Shown piece by piece: positions 9,642 to 18,365 of a DNA stretch of 64,000 nucleotides (position 1 is its first letter; each line of letters opens with the position of its first letter). Location: NCBI GenBank assembly GCA_963707275.1, contig CAVPPH010000001.1, positions 310,001-374,000 of the forward strand, given 5' to 3'. The DNA comes from JACKBK01 sp963707275 (GTDB lineage: Bacteria; Chloroflexota; Anaerolineae; JAAEKA01). The translations under genes and the position numbers were made by a program. The notes beneath the pieces were generated by a model, which was not told where the DNA came from, made no database searches, and saw nothing but the letters and a program-made list of their open reading frames with translations.

Positions 9642-9651
9642 GGAGGTATCT

Positions 9652-10800
9652 GTGCTCTACATAAAAAACGCAACTCTGTATTCGCCGCGCGAACGGCTTG
9701 ATAACGCGGCGGTGTTGGTGGACGGCGGCCGTATCGTTGCTGTCGGATGCGCGGCCGACGTGGACTATCCGCCCGGCACGCGGGTGTTGGATGCGGACGG
9801 GTTGCTGCTGACGCCGGGGTTCATCGACATGCAGTTCAACGGGGGCTTCGGCCACGATTTCACCGCCGACCCGACGACGATCTGGCAGGTGGCTGCCGGA
9901 CTGCCGCGCTGGGGCGTGACCGCGTTTCTGCCGACGGTCATCACATCGCCGCTGGAGCGGATCGCGCTGGCGCAGCAGGTCGTGCAGAGCCAGCCGGCCG
10001 GCTTCCACGGCGCGACGCCGTTAGGTTTGCACGTCGAGGGGCCGTTCCTCAACCCGCTGAAAAAGGGCGCGCATAACCCGGCCTACCTGCGGCCGCCTTC
10101 GCTGGAAGCGGTAGCCGGCTGGTCGCCTGAGACTGGTGTGCGCTTGGTGACGCTGGCGCCGGAGCTACCGGGCGCGTTACCGCTGATCGAGGCGTTGGTG
10201 GCCCGCGGTGTGCTGGTCAGCGCCGGCCACTCCACGGCAACCTGGGATGAGGCGACCGCTGCGTTCGACGCCGGCGCGCGCTACGGCACACATCTGTTCA
10301 ACGCGATGCCGACATTGCATCACCGCGAGCCGGGCCTGCTGGGCGCGCTGTTGACCGATCCGCGACCGATGGTCGGGTTCATCGCCGACGGCGTCCACAC
10401 CCACCCGTCGGTGATCAGCATGGTCTGGCAGGCGCTGGGGCCGGAGCGGCTGAATCTCGTCACCGATGCCATGGCTGCGCTGGGAATGGGGCCGGGCAAG
10501 CACTTGCTGGGCGACTTCGAGGTGACGGTGGACGCCACCAGTGCGCGCCTGGCCGATGGAACGCTGGCCGGCAGCATCCTGTCCCTGGACCAGGCGCTGC
10601 GCAATCTGATCCGCGTCACCGGTTGCACGCTGGCCGACGCGTTGGCCACGGTCACTACCACGCCGCGCGCAGCGCTGGGCCTGGAGAACGAACGCGGTCA
10701 GATCGCTCCCGGTTTCGTCGCCGATCTGGTGCTGCTGTCGCCAGAACTTGAGGTGCGCGGTACGGTCGTTCGCGGCGAGTTAGTGTATACTGCGGAATAG
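9652..10800 (+). CDS. nagA: N-acetylglucosamine-6-phosphate deacetylase
   Basis: The enzyme removes the acetyl group from GlcNAc-6-phosphate in amino-sugar catabolism or cell-wall recycling. The 382-residue length is typical. Visible landmarks are GFIDMQFNGGFGHDF, the metal-site motif LHVEGPFLNP, SAGHSTATWDEA, THLFNAMPTLHHREPG, and the catalytic aspartate region LVTDAMAALGM. The start is a GTG at 9652 placed 6 bases after GGAGG. The next gene encodes a SIS-domain protein of the amino-sugar isomerase/deaminase type, so the pair can turn GlcNAc-6-phosphate into glucosamine-6-phosphate and then fructose-6-phosphate. Confidence 0.93.
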   Translation: MLYIKNATLYSPRERLDNAAVLVDGGRIVAVGCAADVDYPPGTRVLDADGLLLTPGFIDMQFNGGFGHDFTADPTTIWQVAAGLPRWGVTAFLPTVITSPLERIALAQQVVQSQPAGFHGATPLGLHVEGPFLNPLKKGAHNPAYLRPPSLEAVAGWSPETGVRLVTLAPELPGALPLIEALVARGVLVSAGHSTATWDEATAAFDAGARYGTHLFNAMPTLHHREPGLLGALLTDPRPMVGFIADGVHTHPSVISMVWQALGPERLNLVTDAMAALGMGPGKHLLGDFEVTVDATSARLADGTLAGSILSLDQALRNLIRVTGCTLADALATVTTTPRAALGLENERGQIAPGFVADLVLLSPELEVRGTVVRGELVYTAE

Positions 10801-10937
10801 TGCATTAAAACATCGGATTGACAACGCTTGTCAGCAACGCCGCTCGGAATGACAAATGCAATTTCTCGCCTTACGAAGCAATAGCCCGCCAGGCCAGACG
10901 GCCTGACGTTTCCCGTTTTACGAGCCGCCGCTACGCA

Positions 10938-11990
10938 ATGATCGACCTCAAATCTACCAGACTGTACCAGGAAATCCACCAGCAGCCGGACGTCTTGACA
11001 CGGTTGCTGCATGAGGAGCGGGATACCGCGGCCGCGCTGGCGGCTGAGATCAGACGGCGCGGCATCGACCACGTTTTCATCGCGGCGCGCGGCACCAGCG
11101 ACAATGCGGCCCGTTACGCCCAGTATTTGCTGGGCGCGTTCAACGGCCTGCCGGTGGGCCTGACGACGCCCAGCCTGTTTTCGATCTATCAACGGCCGCC
11201 ACGCTTTGGCAATGCGCTGGTGATGGGTATCAGCCAGAGCGGCAAAAGCCCCGACATCGTTTCGGTGCTAACCGAGGCCAGACGGCAGGGTGCGCTGACT
11301 GCGGCCGTCAGCAACTTCCCTGATTCCGATCTGGGGCGAGCGGCAGATTTCGTCATCGAACTGCGCGCCGGCGAGGAAAAATCGGTCGCTGCCACCAAGA
11401 CCTACACGGGCGAGCTGGCAGCCATCGCGTTGCTGAGCAGCAAGCTGAGCGGCGACAGTTCGATGACTGCTGAGCTGGAACGGGTCCCCGACTTTGTCGC
11501 CCAGGCGCTGGCCGCGTCGAGCGACCTGGATTGCGTTGCCGAACGCTATCGCTACATGACCGCCTGCGTGGTCATCGGCCGCGGCTTTAACTACTGCACG
11601 GCCTTCGAGATGGCGCTCAAGATGAAGGAGTTGACCTACACCTCCGTGGAGCCGTACAGCAGCGCTGATTTCCTGCACGGCCCGCTGGCGCTGGTATCCG
11701 AGGGATTTCCCGTGTTCGCCATCGCGCCGTCGGGCCGGATGCTGGCGGACATGCGCAGCTTTATGGACACCGCACGGCAGCGCGGCGCCGAGTTGATCGT
11801 CATCAGCGACGACGCGGACGCGCTGGCCGCGGCGCGCGTGCCGTTGAGCCTGCCGGCCGGCGTGCCGGAGTGGGCGTCGCCGATGGTTGCCATCGTGCCC
11901 GGTCAGATGTTCGCGATGCACCTGGCGCTGGCGCGTGATTTCGATCCGGACCGGCCGCGCGCGCTGCACAAGGTGACGGAGACGCTGTAG
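10938..11990 (+). CDS. SIS-domain glucosamine-6-phosphate deaminase/isomerase (GlmS-like, no glutaminase domain)
   Basis: The 350-residue protein corresponds to the isomerase half of GlmS and lacks the N-terminal glutaminase. The first SIS domain shows ARGTSDNAARYAQYLLG and GISQSGKSPDIVSVL, and the second starts near residue 190 and includes CTAFEMALKMKELTY. Stand-alone proteins of this shape next to nagA commonly act as NagB-II-type glucosamine-6-phosphate deaminases. The ATG at 10938 is chosen because upstream codons in this frame (from 10818) read through low-quality intergenic sequence and the family begins with a motif like LYQEIHQQPDVL. There is no obvious ribosome site. Confidence 0.85.
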   Translation: MIDLKSTRLYQEIHQQPDVLTRLLHEERDTAAALAAEIRRRGIDHVFIAARGTSDNAARYAQYLLGAFNGLPVGLTTPSLFSIYQRPPRFGNALVMGISQSGKSPDIVSVLTEARRQGALTAAVSNFPDSDLGRAADFVIELRAGEEKSVAATKTYTGELAAIALLSSKLSGDSSMTAELERVPDFVAQALAASSDLDCVAERYRYMTACVVIGRGFNYCTAFEMALKMKELTYTSVEPYSSADFLHGPLALVSEGFPVFAIAPSGRMLADMRSFMDTARQRGAELIVISDDADALAAARVPLSLPAGVPEWASPMVAIVPGQMFAMHLALARDFDPDRPRALHKVTETL

Positions 11991-12168
11991 ACTGGCAGGC
12001 TGCGGAAGTCGCCTCGGCAGGAGTGAAAGTCCTTGTCGAAGCGCAGAGACGTAACCAAAGCGTCAGTCAATGTGTCGCAGGAGCAGAGCTGTGAGTCCTC
12101 CGCAGGTGAGCAGTCACGATTTGTCAGTGACAGGAGACCCCGAAGGTCTGGGCTAGAAGAAGGACTGG

Positions 12169-12540
12169 ATGACAGTGACATTGTTTCGTGTTTCCGAGCT
12201 CGTGGACGAAGCCGCCCTTGCGCGCCTGCTGGGCGGGGCGTTCACGGTTGTTGAGGAAATGGCTCGCGTGGAGGACACGACCTATCTTGACACCTTCGAC
12301 TGGCGTTTGTTCAACCGGTCCAGTGCGCTGCTGCTTTCCGGCAGTACGCTGACGCTGGCTTCGCTGGCGGCTGATGACGACAGCCTACAGGCCGAGGTAG
12401 ACCAGCAGCCGGTCTTTTCATGGGATTTGCCCGCGGGCCGGCTGCGGAAGCAGGTCGAAGGCGCGCTGGAGATGCGCGCCCTGCTGGCGCGGGCGCGGGC
12501 GCATACGCTGACGACTGTTTTTCGCGGTGCTCAACGATGA
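12169..12540 (+). CDS. Degenerate CYTH-like domain, N-terminal segment of a CHAD protein
   Basis: This frame encodes about 117 residues that belong to the protein continued from 12527. The segment YLDTFDWRLFNRSSALL resembles the core of CYTH (triphosphate tunnel) domains, but the usual N-terminal ExExK signature is not evident, so triphosphatase activity is doubtful. The frame closes just after TTVFR. The conserved sequence passes to the next frame with VLNDDLKTVCR, which implies one surplus base near 12520. The ATG at 12169 has AAGGA about 5 bases upstream. Confidence 0.6.
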   Translation: MTVTLFRVSELVDEAALARLLGGAFTVVEEMARVEDTTYLDTFDWRLFNRSSALLLSGSTLTLASLAADDDSLQAEVDQQPVFSWDLPAGRLRKQVEGALEMRALLARARAHTLTTVFRGAQR

Positions 12541-13738
12541 CCTGAAGACCGTCTGTCGCGTGGCTGTTGATGCCGTCAGCCTTGCGACAGGCAGCGACAA
12601 CGCGGAGACGTTCATTCGTCTGTTGCCGGTGCGCGGTTACGACCGGGATCTGGCAGACATTGCTGAACTACTGGCAGCGGACGGGGCGGTCGAACTGGCT
12701 GCGGGCGATCTTTACCTCGTCGTGATGCAGGCGGCCGGCCAGCAGCCGGGTGGGTATCAGCCCAAGCCGGTGGTGCAGCTCGACCCGGCCATGCGCGCCG
12801 ATGAAGCAATGAAGGCGCTGCTGCGTGCCGAGCTGGAGGTCATCCAGATCAATGAGCCATATCTGGTGCAGGACATCGACACCGAGTTTTTGCACGACTA
12901 CCGGGTGGCGTTGCGCCGGGCGCGCTCGGCGCTGGCTGAGGTGAAGGGCGTCTTCACGGCTGACACCACCAGGCGGTTGCGGACCGACTTACAGGTCGCC
13001 AATCAGTTTTCCAACGAACTGCGCGATCTGGATGTCTACCTGCTGTCCGAGGAGCGCTATCGGGCCATGCTGCCGAGCCAACTGCGCGATGGCATTGCAC
13101 CGCTGTTCGACCATCTGCGCGCCAGGCGGGCGGCTGCGCTGGCAGAAATGGTCGCGGCGCTGGCATCGCCGGAATATCGCCGGGTCATGGCGGACTGGGC
13201 AGCATTTCTGGACGAGCCGATTCCCAGCCGCGCCGCGTCACGCATTGGCAGCCGTCCGGTGCTGGAGGTCGCCAACCGGCGCATCACCAAACAGGTGCGC
13301 CAGGTGCTGAAGGACGGCCGGGCAATCACTGCCGAGTCGCCTGACGAAATGTTGCACGCGCTGCGCATCGAGTGTAAAAAGCTGCGCTATTTGATGGAAC
13401 TGTTCTCTGGCCTATATGAGCCGAAAGAGATCAACGGGCTGATCAAGCAACTTCGCACTTTGCAGGGCAACTTGGGCGACTTCAACGATCTCAGTATGCA
13501 GGAGGCCTATCTGATGCGTACCGCGGCTGAGATGGCGACCCGCCGCCAGCCGACGCCCGACACGTTGATGGCAATCGGCGCGCTGGTGGCTGCGCTGGAC
13601 GCGGCGCGTGCTGAGGTTCGCGGCGCGTTTGGCGACACCTTCGATGCCTTTGCCGCGAGCGAGAACCGTCAGCGGTTCAAGCTGGCGTTTAGCGGCCCCG
13701 CGAATGCAAGCAACGAGACTGAACGCGCTGCCGGCTGA
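12527..13738 (+). CDS. CHAD-domain protein, main segment
   Basis: After the rest of the CYTH-like region, residues from about 95 on show a CHAD domain: the helix HDYRVALRRARSAL, then LRDLDVYLLSEERY, the second half LHALRIECKKLRYLMELF, and LQGNLGDFNDLSMQ. CHAD domains bind inorganic polyphosphate through conserved histidines and basic residues, and some target proteins to polyphosphate granules. The stop is 23 bases before a ParA-family gene with its own strong ribosome site, so the two are probably one operon. This suggests, without proof, that the ATPase moves or positions a polyphosphate-bound cargo. Confidence 0.85.
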   Translation: MLNDDLKTVCRVAVDAVSLATGSDNAETFIRLLPVRGYDRDLADIAELLAADGAVELAAGDLYLVVMQAAGQQPGGYQPKPVVQLDPAMRADEAMKALLRAELEVIQINEPYLVQDIDTEFLHDYRVALRRARSALAEVKGVFTADTTRRLRTDLQVANQFSNELRDLDVYLLSEERYRAMLPSQLRDGIAPLFDHLRARRAAALAEMVAALASPEYRRVMADWAAFLDEPIPSRAASRIGSRPVLEVANRRITKQVRQVLKDGRAITAESPDEMLHALRIECKKLRYLMELFSGLYEPKEINGLIKQLRTLQGNLGDFNDLSMQEAYLMRTAAEMATRRQPTPDTLMAIGALVAALDAARAEVRGAFGDTFDAFAASENRQRFKLAFSGPANASNETERAAG

Positions 13739-13761
13739 GGCCCGCAGGAAGGAGACAGCGT

Positions 13762-14523
13762 GTGCAAGTAATCGCGCTTTACAGCAACAAGGGCGGTGTC
13801 GGCAAGACCGCCTCGGCCGTGAACCTGGCCTATCTCGCGGCGCAGTCAGGCTACCGCACGCTGCTGTGTGATCTGGATCCGCAAAGCTCGGCGACGTTCT
13901 ATTTTCGCGTCAAGCCGAAGCTGAAGAAGCAGGCGCGCGGCCTGACCAGGCCGGGCAAGGCTATCGACGCCAGCATCAAGGGCACTGACTACGAAAACCT
14001 CGACCTGCTGCCGGCCGATTTCAGTCACCGCAACCTGGACCTGACCTTCAGCGACGCCAAGAATCCCAAGGATCGGCTGCGGCGCGTGCTGCGACCGTTG
14101 CGACGGGACTATGATCTGATCTTTCTCGACAGCCCGCCGACTATCAATATTCTGGCCGAGAACATCTTCCGCGCCGCTGACCACTTGCTGGTGCCGCTGG
14201 TACCGACCACCCTGTCGGTGCGCACCTATGAGCAGCTTCAGGCGTTCCTCCAAGAGAACCGCTACAGAACCCGCACCCTGCACAGTTTCCTTTCGATGGT
14301 TGACCGGCGCAAGAAGCTGCAGCGCGAGGCAGAGATCGAGATACGCGAGCGTTTCGGGAACGTGTTGACGGCATCCATTCCCTATCTGTCACTGGTCGAG
14401 CAGATGGGGATTATGCGCGAACCAGTCCCGGTGTACGCCCCGCGCAGCACGGCTGCGCGCGGCTACGTCGCCTTGTGGGCAGAGGTGTGCGCGACTACTC
14501 GACGACGACCAGTAGCATGTTGA
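13762..14523 (+). CDS. ParA/MinD-family ATPase
   Basis: The 253-residue protein opens with the deviant Walker A motif NKGGVGKTASAVNLAYLAA, continues with LLCDLDPQSSATFYF, and has the Walker B-like LIFLDSPPTIN. This is the ParA type that positions DNA or other cargo on the nucleoid. The start is GTG at 13762 after AGGAAGGAGA. No ParB gene, parS-like cluster or chromosome-partition gene lies nearby; its only neighbour is the CHAD gene upstream. An orphan cargo-positioning ATPase like those for carboxysomes or storage granules is therefore more likely than a plasmid partition system. Confidence 0.85.
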   Translation: MQVIALYSNKGGVGKTASAVNLAYLAAQSGYRTLLCDLDPQSSATFYFRVKPKLKKQARGLTRPGKAIDASIKGTDYENLDLLPADFSHRNLDLTFSDAKNPKDRLRRVLRPLRRDYDLIFLDSPPTINILAENIFRAADHLLVPLVPTTLSVRTYEQLQAFLQENRYRTRTLHSFLSMVDRRKKLQREAEIEIRERFGNVLTASIPYLSLVEQMGIMREPVPVYAPRSTAARGYVALWAEVCATTRRRPVAC

Positions 14524-14548
14524 ACATACCGTAAACGAAGTTCCCTTG

Positions 14549-14652
14549 AGTCATTGCGAGGGCCGCCAAAGCAATCTCTCCGGTGGTTCAGAGGGATTGC
14601 TTCGGCGCAGCGGCTCGCAACCCTGGCACCGCCCGCCAGGGCAGGTGTGACT
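14549..14652. repeat. Dispersed palindromic repeat (GTCATTGCGAGG family), copy 1
   Basis: It begins GTCATTGCGAGG, includes GCAATCTCTC and its reverse GATTGCTTCG, and ends with a segment beginning CGCAACCCTGGCACC and finishing GCAGGTGTGAC. The ending is shared base for base with the copy at 16848-16980. Similar repeats are widespread between genes in Chloroflexota. Confidence 0.7.
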
Positions 14653-14704
14653 CATGAGACCTTGGGTTGCGTTGTGGCAAATTATTCAAACACGGAGACA
14701 GACT

Positions 14705-15119
14705 ATGGCAACGCTCACAACGTTCTTCTCTGAAGGCGTGCAAGCTGGTATGACGGGACACCTGAAGGCCAAAGAAGGGATCTGGATCACCGTCGGCACC
14801 GGCCTGCTGAAGGTCTTGACGGAGTACGAAGTCGCTCTTGACAGCCACGTAGACTTGAAGTTTTACGAGGGCGATCTGAACATTCACGTCAATCTGTTGG
14901 ACGAGGATGAGGCTGCCAAGTCAGGTCCGGCACGCTGTCCAGCTCAACGCGCACGTCGATGAAAACGGCGCCTATGAAGTGGCTGGCCACGAGTTGGTGC
15001 TCAAGGCAATCTTGGGCGATAAGCAGCAGAAGATCACGCTGTCGCGTACCAGCAAGAATCAAACCGAGGCCAGGCTGGAAGGTTCCAGAAGCCTGACTGT
15101 TCATATCGTCCCAGACTGA
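14705..15119 (+). CDS. Small protein of unknown function (frameshifted near 14927)
   Basis: The start ATG at 14705 reads MATLTTFFSEGVQAGMTGHL and continues to about 14926, where DEDEAAK should pass into QVRHAVQLNAHVDENG of another frame that ends at 15119. One surplus T near 14927 explains the jump. The intact protein would be about 138 residues, without signal peptide or membrane helix, rich in alternating polar and hydrophobic residues as in a beta-rich fold. I do not recognise the family. It stands alone between a dispersed repeat and gpmI. Confidence 0.55.
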
Positions 15120-15185
15120 TTCCGCCAACGGATAGACAGCTATCAAAACAAGGCTGATGTCCAAAACAAGTGCGTTGGTCGGTGC

Positions 15186-15213
15186 GGGCACGGTCGGAGA
15201 CCGGCCCGAGCAC
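15186..15213. repeat. Small CGGTC-GGA-GACCG hairpin motif
   Basis: The segment contains the same CGGTCGGAGACCGGCC core seen at about 7854-7869 and, with slight change, at 34767-34785. It lies just upstream of gpmI. Confidence 0.45.
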
Positions 15214-15251
15214 TTGTACTGAACATGAGCCCAAAACAAAGGAAAACGACA

Positions 15252-16547
15252 ATGACCGAAACACCAGTTCGACCTGTAGCGCTCATCATCCTCGATGGTT
15301 TGGGCATTCGTGAGATGAGAGAAGCCAACGCGGTGGCGCTGGCTGAGACGCCCAACTACGACCGCTGGAACACGATGCACGAACGCTGCGTGCTGGACGC
15401 ATCAGGGCTGGCGGTCGGTCTGCCGGAGGGACAGATGGGCAACTCGGAGGTTGGCCACCTCAATCTTGGCGCGGGCCGCATCATCTATCAGGACTTTACG
15501 CGCATCAATCTGGCGATCGAGGACGGTTCACTGGCCAAGAATCAGGTGCTGGCTGACGCGATGACCGCTGTCAAAGCCCGGGGCGGCAAGCTGCATCTGA
15601 TCGGTCTGTTCAGCGACGGCGGCGTCCACAGCCATGTCAACCACCTCCACGCACTGATCGAAATCGCCAACGGCACCGACATTGCGCCGGTGCTGCACCT
15701 TATCACCGACGGTCGTGACACGCCGCAGGAGAGCGGCATCGGGTTTGCACGTGACCTGGAAGCGCGCTTGCAAATCAGCCGGGCCACCATCGCGTCGGTC
15801 AGCGGCCGCTATTACACCATGGACCGCGACAAGCGCTGGCAGCGCACCGTGCTGGGCTACAACGTCATCGCGCTGCATCAGGGCGTGGATGGCCGGACCG
15901 CGCCCTCAGCCAGCGAAGCGCTGACGCATTCCTACGCTGACGGCGTCACCGACGAGTTTGTGCTGCCGGTGGCCATCGACGTTGGCGATCAGGACGTACT
16001 GATCCGGCCCGGCGACTGCCTGCTCTTCTTCAACTTCCGCGCCGACCGCGCTCGCCAGCTCGCCTATGCGTTTGCCTACCCGGAATTCGACGGCTTCGAG
16101 CGAACGTACATTCCGGATCTTGATCTGCTGACGATGACCAACTACGACGTCAACCTGCCGGCCAAGGTCATCTTTCCGGAGGTGGATATCACCAATCCGC
16201 TGGCTGAGGTGTTGAGTAATGCCGGGCTGGGCCAGTTCCACTCGGCCGAGACGGAGAAGTATCCCCACGTGACCTACTTCTTCAACGGCGGACGCGAGAA
16301 GGTCTTCGAAGGTGAGGCGCGCCACCTGGAGCCGTCGCCCAAGGTCGCGACCTACGACCTGCAGCCGGAGATGAGCGCCCGTCCGCTGACTGAGGCGGTG
16401 CTGGCGCGCATCCGCGAGCACGACGACGCCTTCATTCTGTTGAACTTCGCCAACCCGGACATGGTCGGCCACACCGGCGTGCTGGAAGCAGCTATCGCGG
16501 CGGTGGAGACCGTGGATGATGCGCGGCGCGGGTGGTGGAAGCGATGA
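15252..16547 (+). CDS. gpmI: 2,3-bisphosphoglycerate-independent phosphoglycerate mutase, N-terminal segment
   Basis: This enzyme interconverts 3- and 2-phosphoglycerate in glycolysis using two manganese ions and a serine nucleophile. Visible motifs are ILDGLGIRE, the nucleophile region GQMGNSEVGHLNLGAG, SDGGVHSHVNHLHALI, GRYYTMDRDKRWQR and NFRADRARQLAYAF. The ATG at 15252 follows AAAGGAAA and is preferred over the upstream 15225. The conserved sequence leaves the frame at about 16526, after ETVDDA, where one base appears to be missing. The remaining C-terminus is read in the frame ending at 16810, giving the normal total of about 519 residues. Confidence 0.92.
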   Translation: MTETPVRPVALIILDGLGIREMREANAVALAETPNYDRWNTMHERCVLDASGLAVGLPEGQMGNSEVGHLNLGAGRIIYQDFTRINLAIEDGSLAKNQVLADAMTAVKARGGKLHLIGLFSDGGVHSHVNHLHALIEIANGTDIAPVLHLITDGRDTPQESGIGFARDLEARLQISRATIASVSGRYYTMDRDKRWQRTVLGYNVIALHQGVDGRTAPSASEALTHSYADGVTDEFVLPVAIDVGDQDVLIRPGDCLLFFNFRADRARQLAYAFAYPEFDGFERTYIPDLDLLTMTNYDVNLPAKVIFPEVDITNPLAEVLSNAGLGQFHSAETEKYPHVTYFFNGGREKVFEGEARHLEPSPKVATYDLQPEMSARPLTEAVLARIREHDDAFILLNFANPDMVGHTGVLEAAIAAVETVDDARRGWWKR

Positions 16548-16810
16548 TCGCCAAGGGCGGCGTCGCCATCGTGACCGCCGACCACGGCAACTGCGAGCGG
16601 ATGCGCGACCTGTTGACCGGCGAGCCACACACGTATCATACCACCCAGCCGGTGGCCTGCTTCGTGCTGGGCGACGGCTACTACGCGCTGCGCCCGCGCG
16701 GCATCCTGGCCGACGTCGCGCCGACGGTGCTGGACCTGCTGGGCATCCCGCAGCCGGCAGAGATGACCGGCAAGAGCATGATCGCCGGTGTGAAGCACGA
16801 TACCGACTGA
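16532..16810 (+). CDS. gpmI: Phosphoglycerate mutase, C-terminal segment
   Basis: The segment starts VVEAMIAKGGVAIVTADHGN and includes the metal-binding aspartate-histidine pair of TADHGNCERM and the late motif GILADVAPTVLDLLGIPQP. It completes the enzyme begun at 15252. It is a continuation in a shifted frame rather than an independent gene. Confidence 0.88.
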   Translation: MVEAMIAKGGVAIVTADHGNCERMRDLLTGEPHTYHTTQPVACFVLGDGYYALRPRGILADVAPTVLDLLGIPQPAEMTGKSMIAGVKHDTD

Positions 16811-16847
16811 GACTTCCATGCGCGTTGCGCACAACCACGGATGAAAA

Positions 16848-16980
16848 TGTCACTGCGAGGCGGCGGCCGCCGAAGCAGTCTCTCCGGTTGCGCAGAGAGA
16901 CACTTGCGCCGCACGCACATGCAGGTGTTGCTTCGCCGCCGCGGTTCGCAACCCTGGCACCGCCCGCCAGGGCAGGTGTG
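16848..16980. repeat. Dispersed palindromic repeat (GTCATTGCGAGG family), copy 2
   Basis: The start, GTCACTGCGAGG, and the end, CGCAACCCTGGCACC to GCAGGTGTG, match the copy at 14549-14652, but about 28 extra bases lie in the middle. It follows the gpmI stop. Confidence 0.7.
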
Positions 16981-17019
16981 ACGATGACAGGCTATTTTCA
17001 AAGCAGAGTGAGTGTTTGC

Positions 17020-17067
17020 AGAAAAGCAGAGAGGCCGGCGCAACAACGCCGACCTCTCTGCTTTTCT
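17020..17067. terminator. Bidirectional intrinsic terminator
   Basis: A 21-base arm (17020-17040) pairs with 17047-17067 with one mismatch around a 6-base loop. Both flanks carry A or T runs. It lies between the convergent gpmI and DUF433 genes and can serve both. Confidence 0.8.
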
Positions 17068-17078
17068 TGAAAATGATC

Positions 17079-17402
17079 TTAGTTGCCAAGTGGTCTCTGG
17101 CGAACTTGTCTGGTATCCACGACTGTGAACTTGTTTTCCAAAGCAAAACCCTCCTGAGCCAGTAGGCCAAGAAGATACCTGGCAGGTAAGGCTTCTTCAC
17201 GCATACACTCAGCCGAAAAGGCGAAAACCGCACGCAACGCGTCGCGTGTCAGTGTCGGATAGCTGTCCAGAACCTCCTGCTCAGCCCAGCCTGCGGCGAA
17301 CAATCCCAGGATAAAGTCCACGGCCAGCCGTGTTCCCCTGACAACTGGCTTTCCCTGCAATACGCCGGGATCAGAATGGATATAGTCGTTCCAGTTAGGC
17401 AT
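17079..17402 (-). CDS. DUF433 domain protein (antitoxin-like)
   Basis: The 107-residue protein reads IHSDPGVLQGKPVVRGTRLA, the DUF433 hallmark, followed by a helix-turn-helix-like region ending near LTRDALRAVFAF. DUF433 proteins are usually encoded beside a PIN-like DUF5615 toxin and serve as its antitoxin. No such toxin gene lies downstream, where only a terminator is seen, so this copy looks orphaned. The C-terminal 20 or so residues are atypical. The ATG at 17402 is preceded by GAGGA on the minus strand. Confidence 0.8.
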   Translation of the reverse strand: MPNWNDYIHSDPGVLQGKPVVRGTRLAVDFILGLFAAGWAEQEVLDSYPTLTRDALRAVFAFSAECMREEALPARYLLGLLAQEGFALENKFTVVDTRQVRQRPLGN

Positions 17403-17498
17403 TGTATCCTCGTCTTTGGTTACAGAGTCAAGACCATTCTACCTGTTGACGCGGGCAATTGCAAGTCGATTCCAGACGATTCTGACTAATCTCAGCCT

Positions 17499-17554
17499 CC
17501 GGGAGGTGGCCAGAAATCCTGCATGACTGCGAAGTATCGCTGGCCACTTCCCGG
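17499..17554 (-). terminator. Hairpin terminator after the TPP enzyme gene
   Basis: CCGGGAGGTGGCCAG (17499-17513) pairs with CTGGCCACTTCCCGG (17540-17554) with one G-T pair. It lies just past the stop of the minus-strand TPP enzyme. There is no long T run, so termination may be weak. Confidence 0.5.
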
Positions 17555-17564
17555 ATGCTTTGCC

Positions 17565-18365
17565 TCACATTGAGATCGACCCCTTGCGGAAGTCGGTCTT
17601 TCCGAGGATCGCGTTGACGAGGACGGGGGTTCCACCAGATGCCAGCTTGCGGGCCTGCCCCAGCGACTCCGCGGCGAGTTCAGGATCGTCCAGTTGCAGA
17701 CCGGCAGCGCCGAATCCCTCTGCCACGCGGTGGTAGTCGGTGTGCGCTAGGACGGTGGCCACGTCGTCGCCGAAGATCTCCGTCTGCTCGCGCGCGATCT
17801 GCGCCCAGCTGGCGTCGTTGCCGACCAGTGCAGTGACCGCCACGCCGTGGCGCACGAAAGTGTCGAATTCACTCAGGCTGTAGCCGGCCGAGCCGTCGCC
17901 GTAGATGATCCAGACATCGGCGTCAGGCCGCGCCAGCTTGGCGCCCAACGCAAAGCCTGCGCCGACGCCCAGCGTGCCGAAGGGGCCTGGGTCGAGCCAG
18001 CTCAGCGGGCCGGGCGGTTGCAGGATGTACGACGCCGTGCCGACGAAATCTCCACCGTCGGCCACCAGGATCGTCTTGTCAGTGATCAGCTTGTCCAGTT
18101 CGCTGAACAAGTGCAGCGGATTGACGTGGCCGGTCTGCTGGCGGGCCTGCTCGGCGATCTCGTGCGTTGCGCAGGTTGTCGCGGCTGCGTAACTGCTCCA
18201 GCCAGCCGGCCCACCGTGCGGGTTCGGTGCGCTGCAGCGCAAGCTGGCGCAGAAACAGCCCCGGATCGCCCAGCGCGCCGATGTCAGGCTTGCGGTTCTT
18301 GTTGAGGTCGTCTCGGCTGCGGTTGGCGGAGACATACGCTGCGCTGCCGCGGATGTGGTTGCCAT
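17565..18365 (-). CDS. TPP-dependent enzyme (acetolactate synthase/2-hydroxyacyl-CoA lyase-like), C-terminal segment
   Basis: Authentic sequence runs from about 18167 down to 17565; codons before that in this frame are spurious. It contains the thiamine-diphosphate-binding motif, GDGSAGYSLSEFDTF, followed by ALVGNDASW, and the substrate-side stretch GPFGTLGVGAGFALGAKLA. This is the catalytic PP half of the enzyme begun at 19290. The frame change near 18167 is a single-base-type shift inside a variable linker. Confidence 0.82.
   Translation of the reverse strand: MATTSAAAQRMSPPTAAETTSTRTASLTSARWAIRGCFCASLRCSAPNPHGGPAGWSSYAAATTCATHEIAEQARQQTGHVNPLHLFSELDKLITDKTILVADGGDFVGTASYILQPPGPLSWLDPGPFGTLGVGAGFALGAKLARPDADVWIIYGDGSAGYSLSEFDTFVRHGVAVTALVGNDASWAQIAREQTEIFGDDVATVLAHTDYHRVAEGFGAAGLQLDDPELAAESLGQARKLASGGTPVLVNAILGKTDFRKGSISM

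Noticed and set aside
10818..10937. Upstream extension of the SIS-domain protein
   Set aside because: The extra 40 residues have no family similarity and the domain begins naturally at the ATG at 10938.
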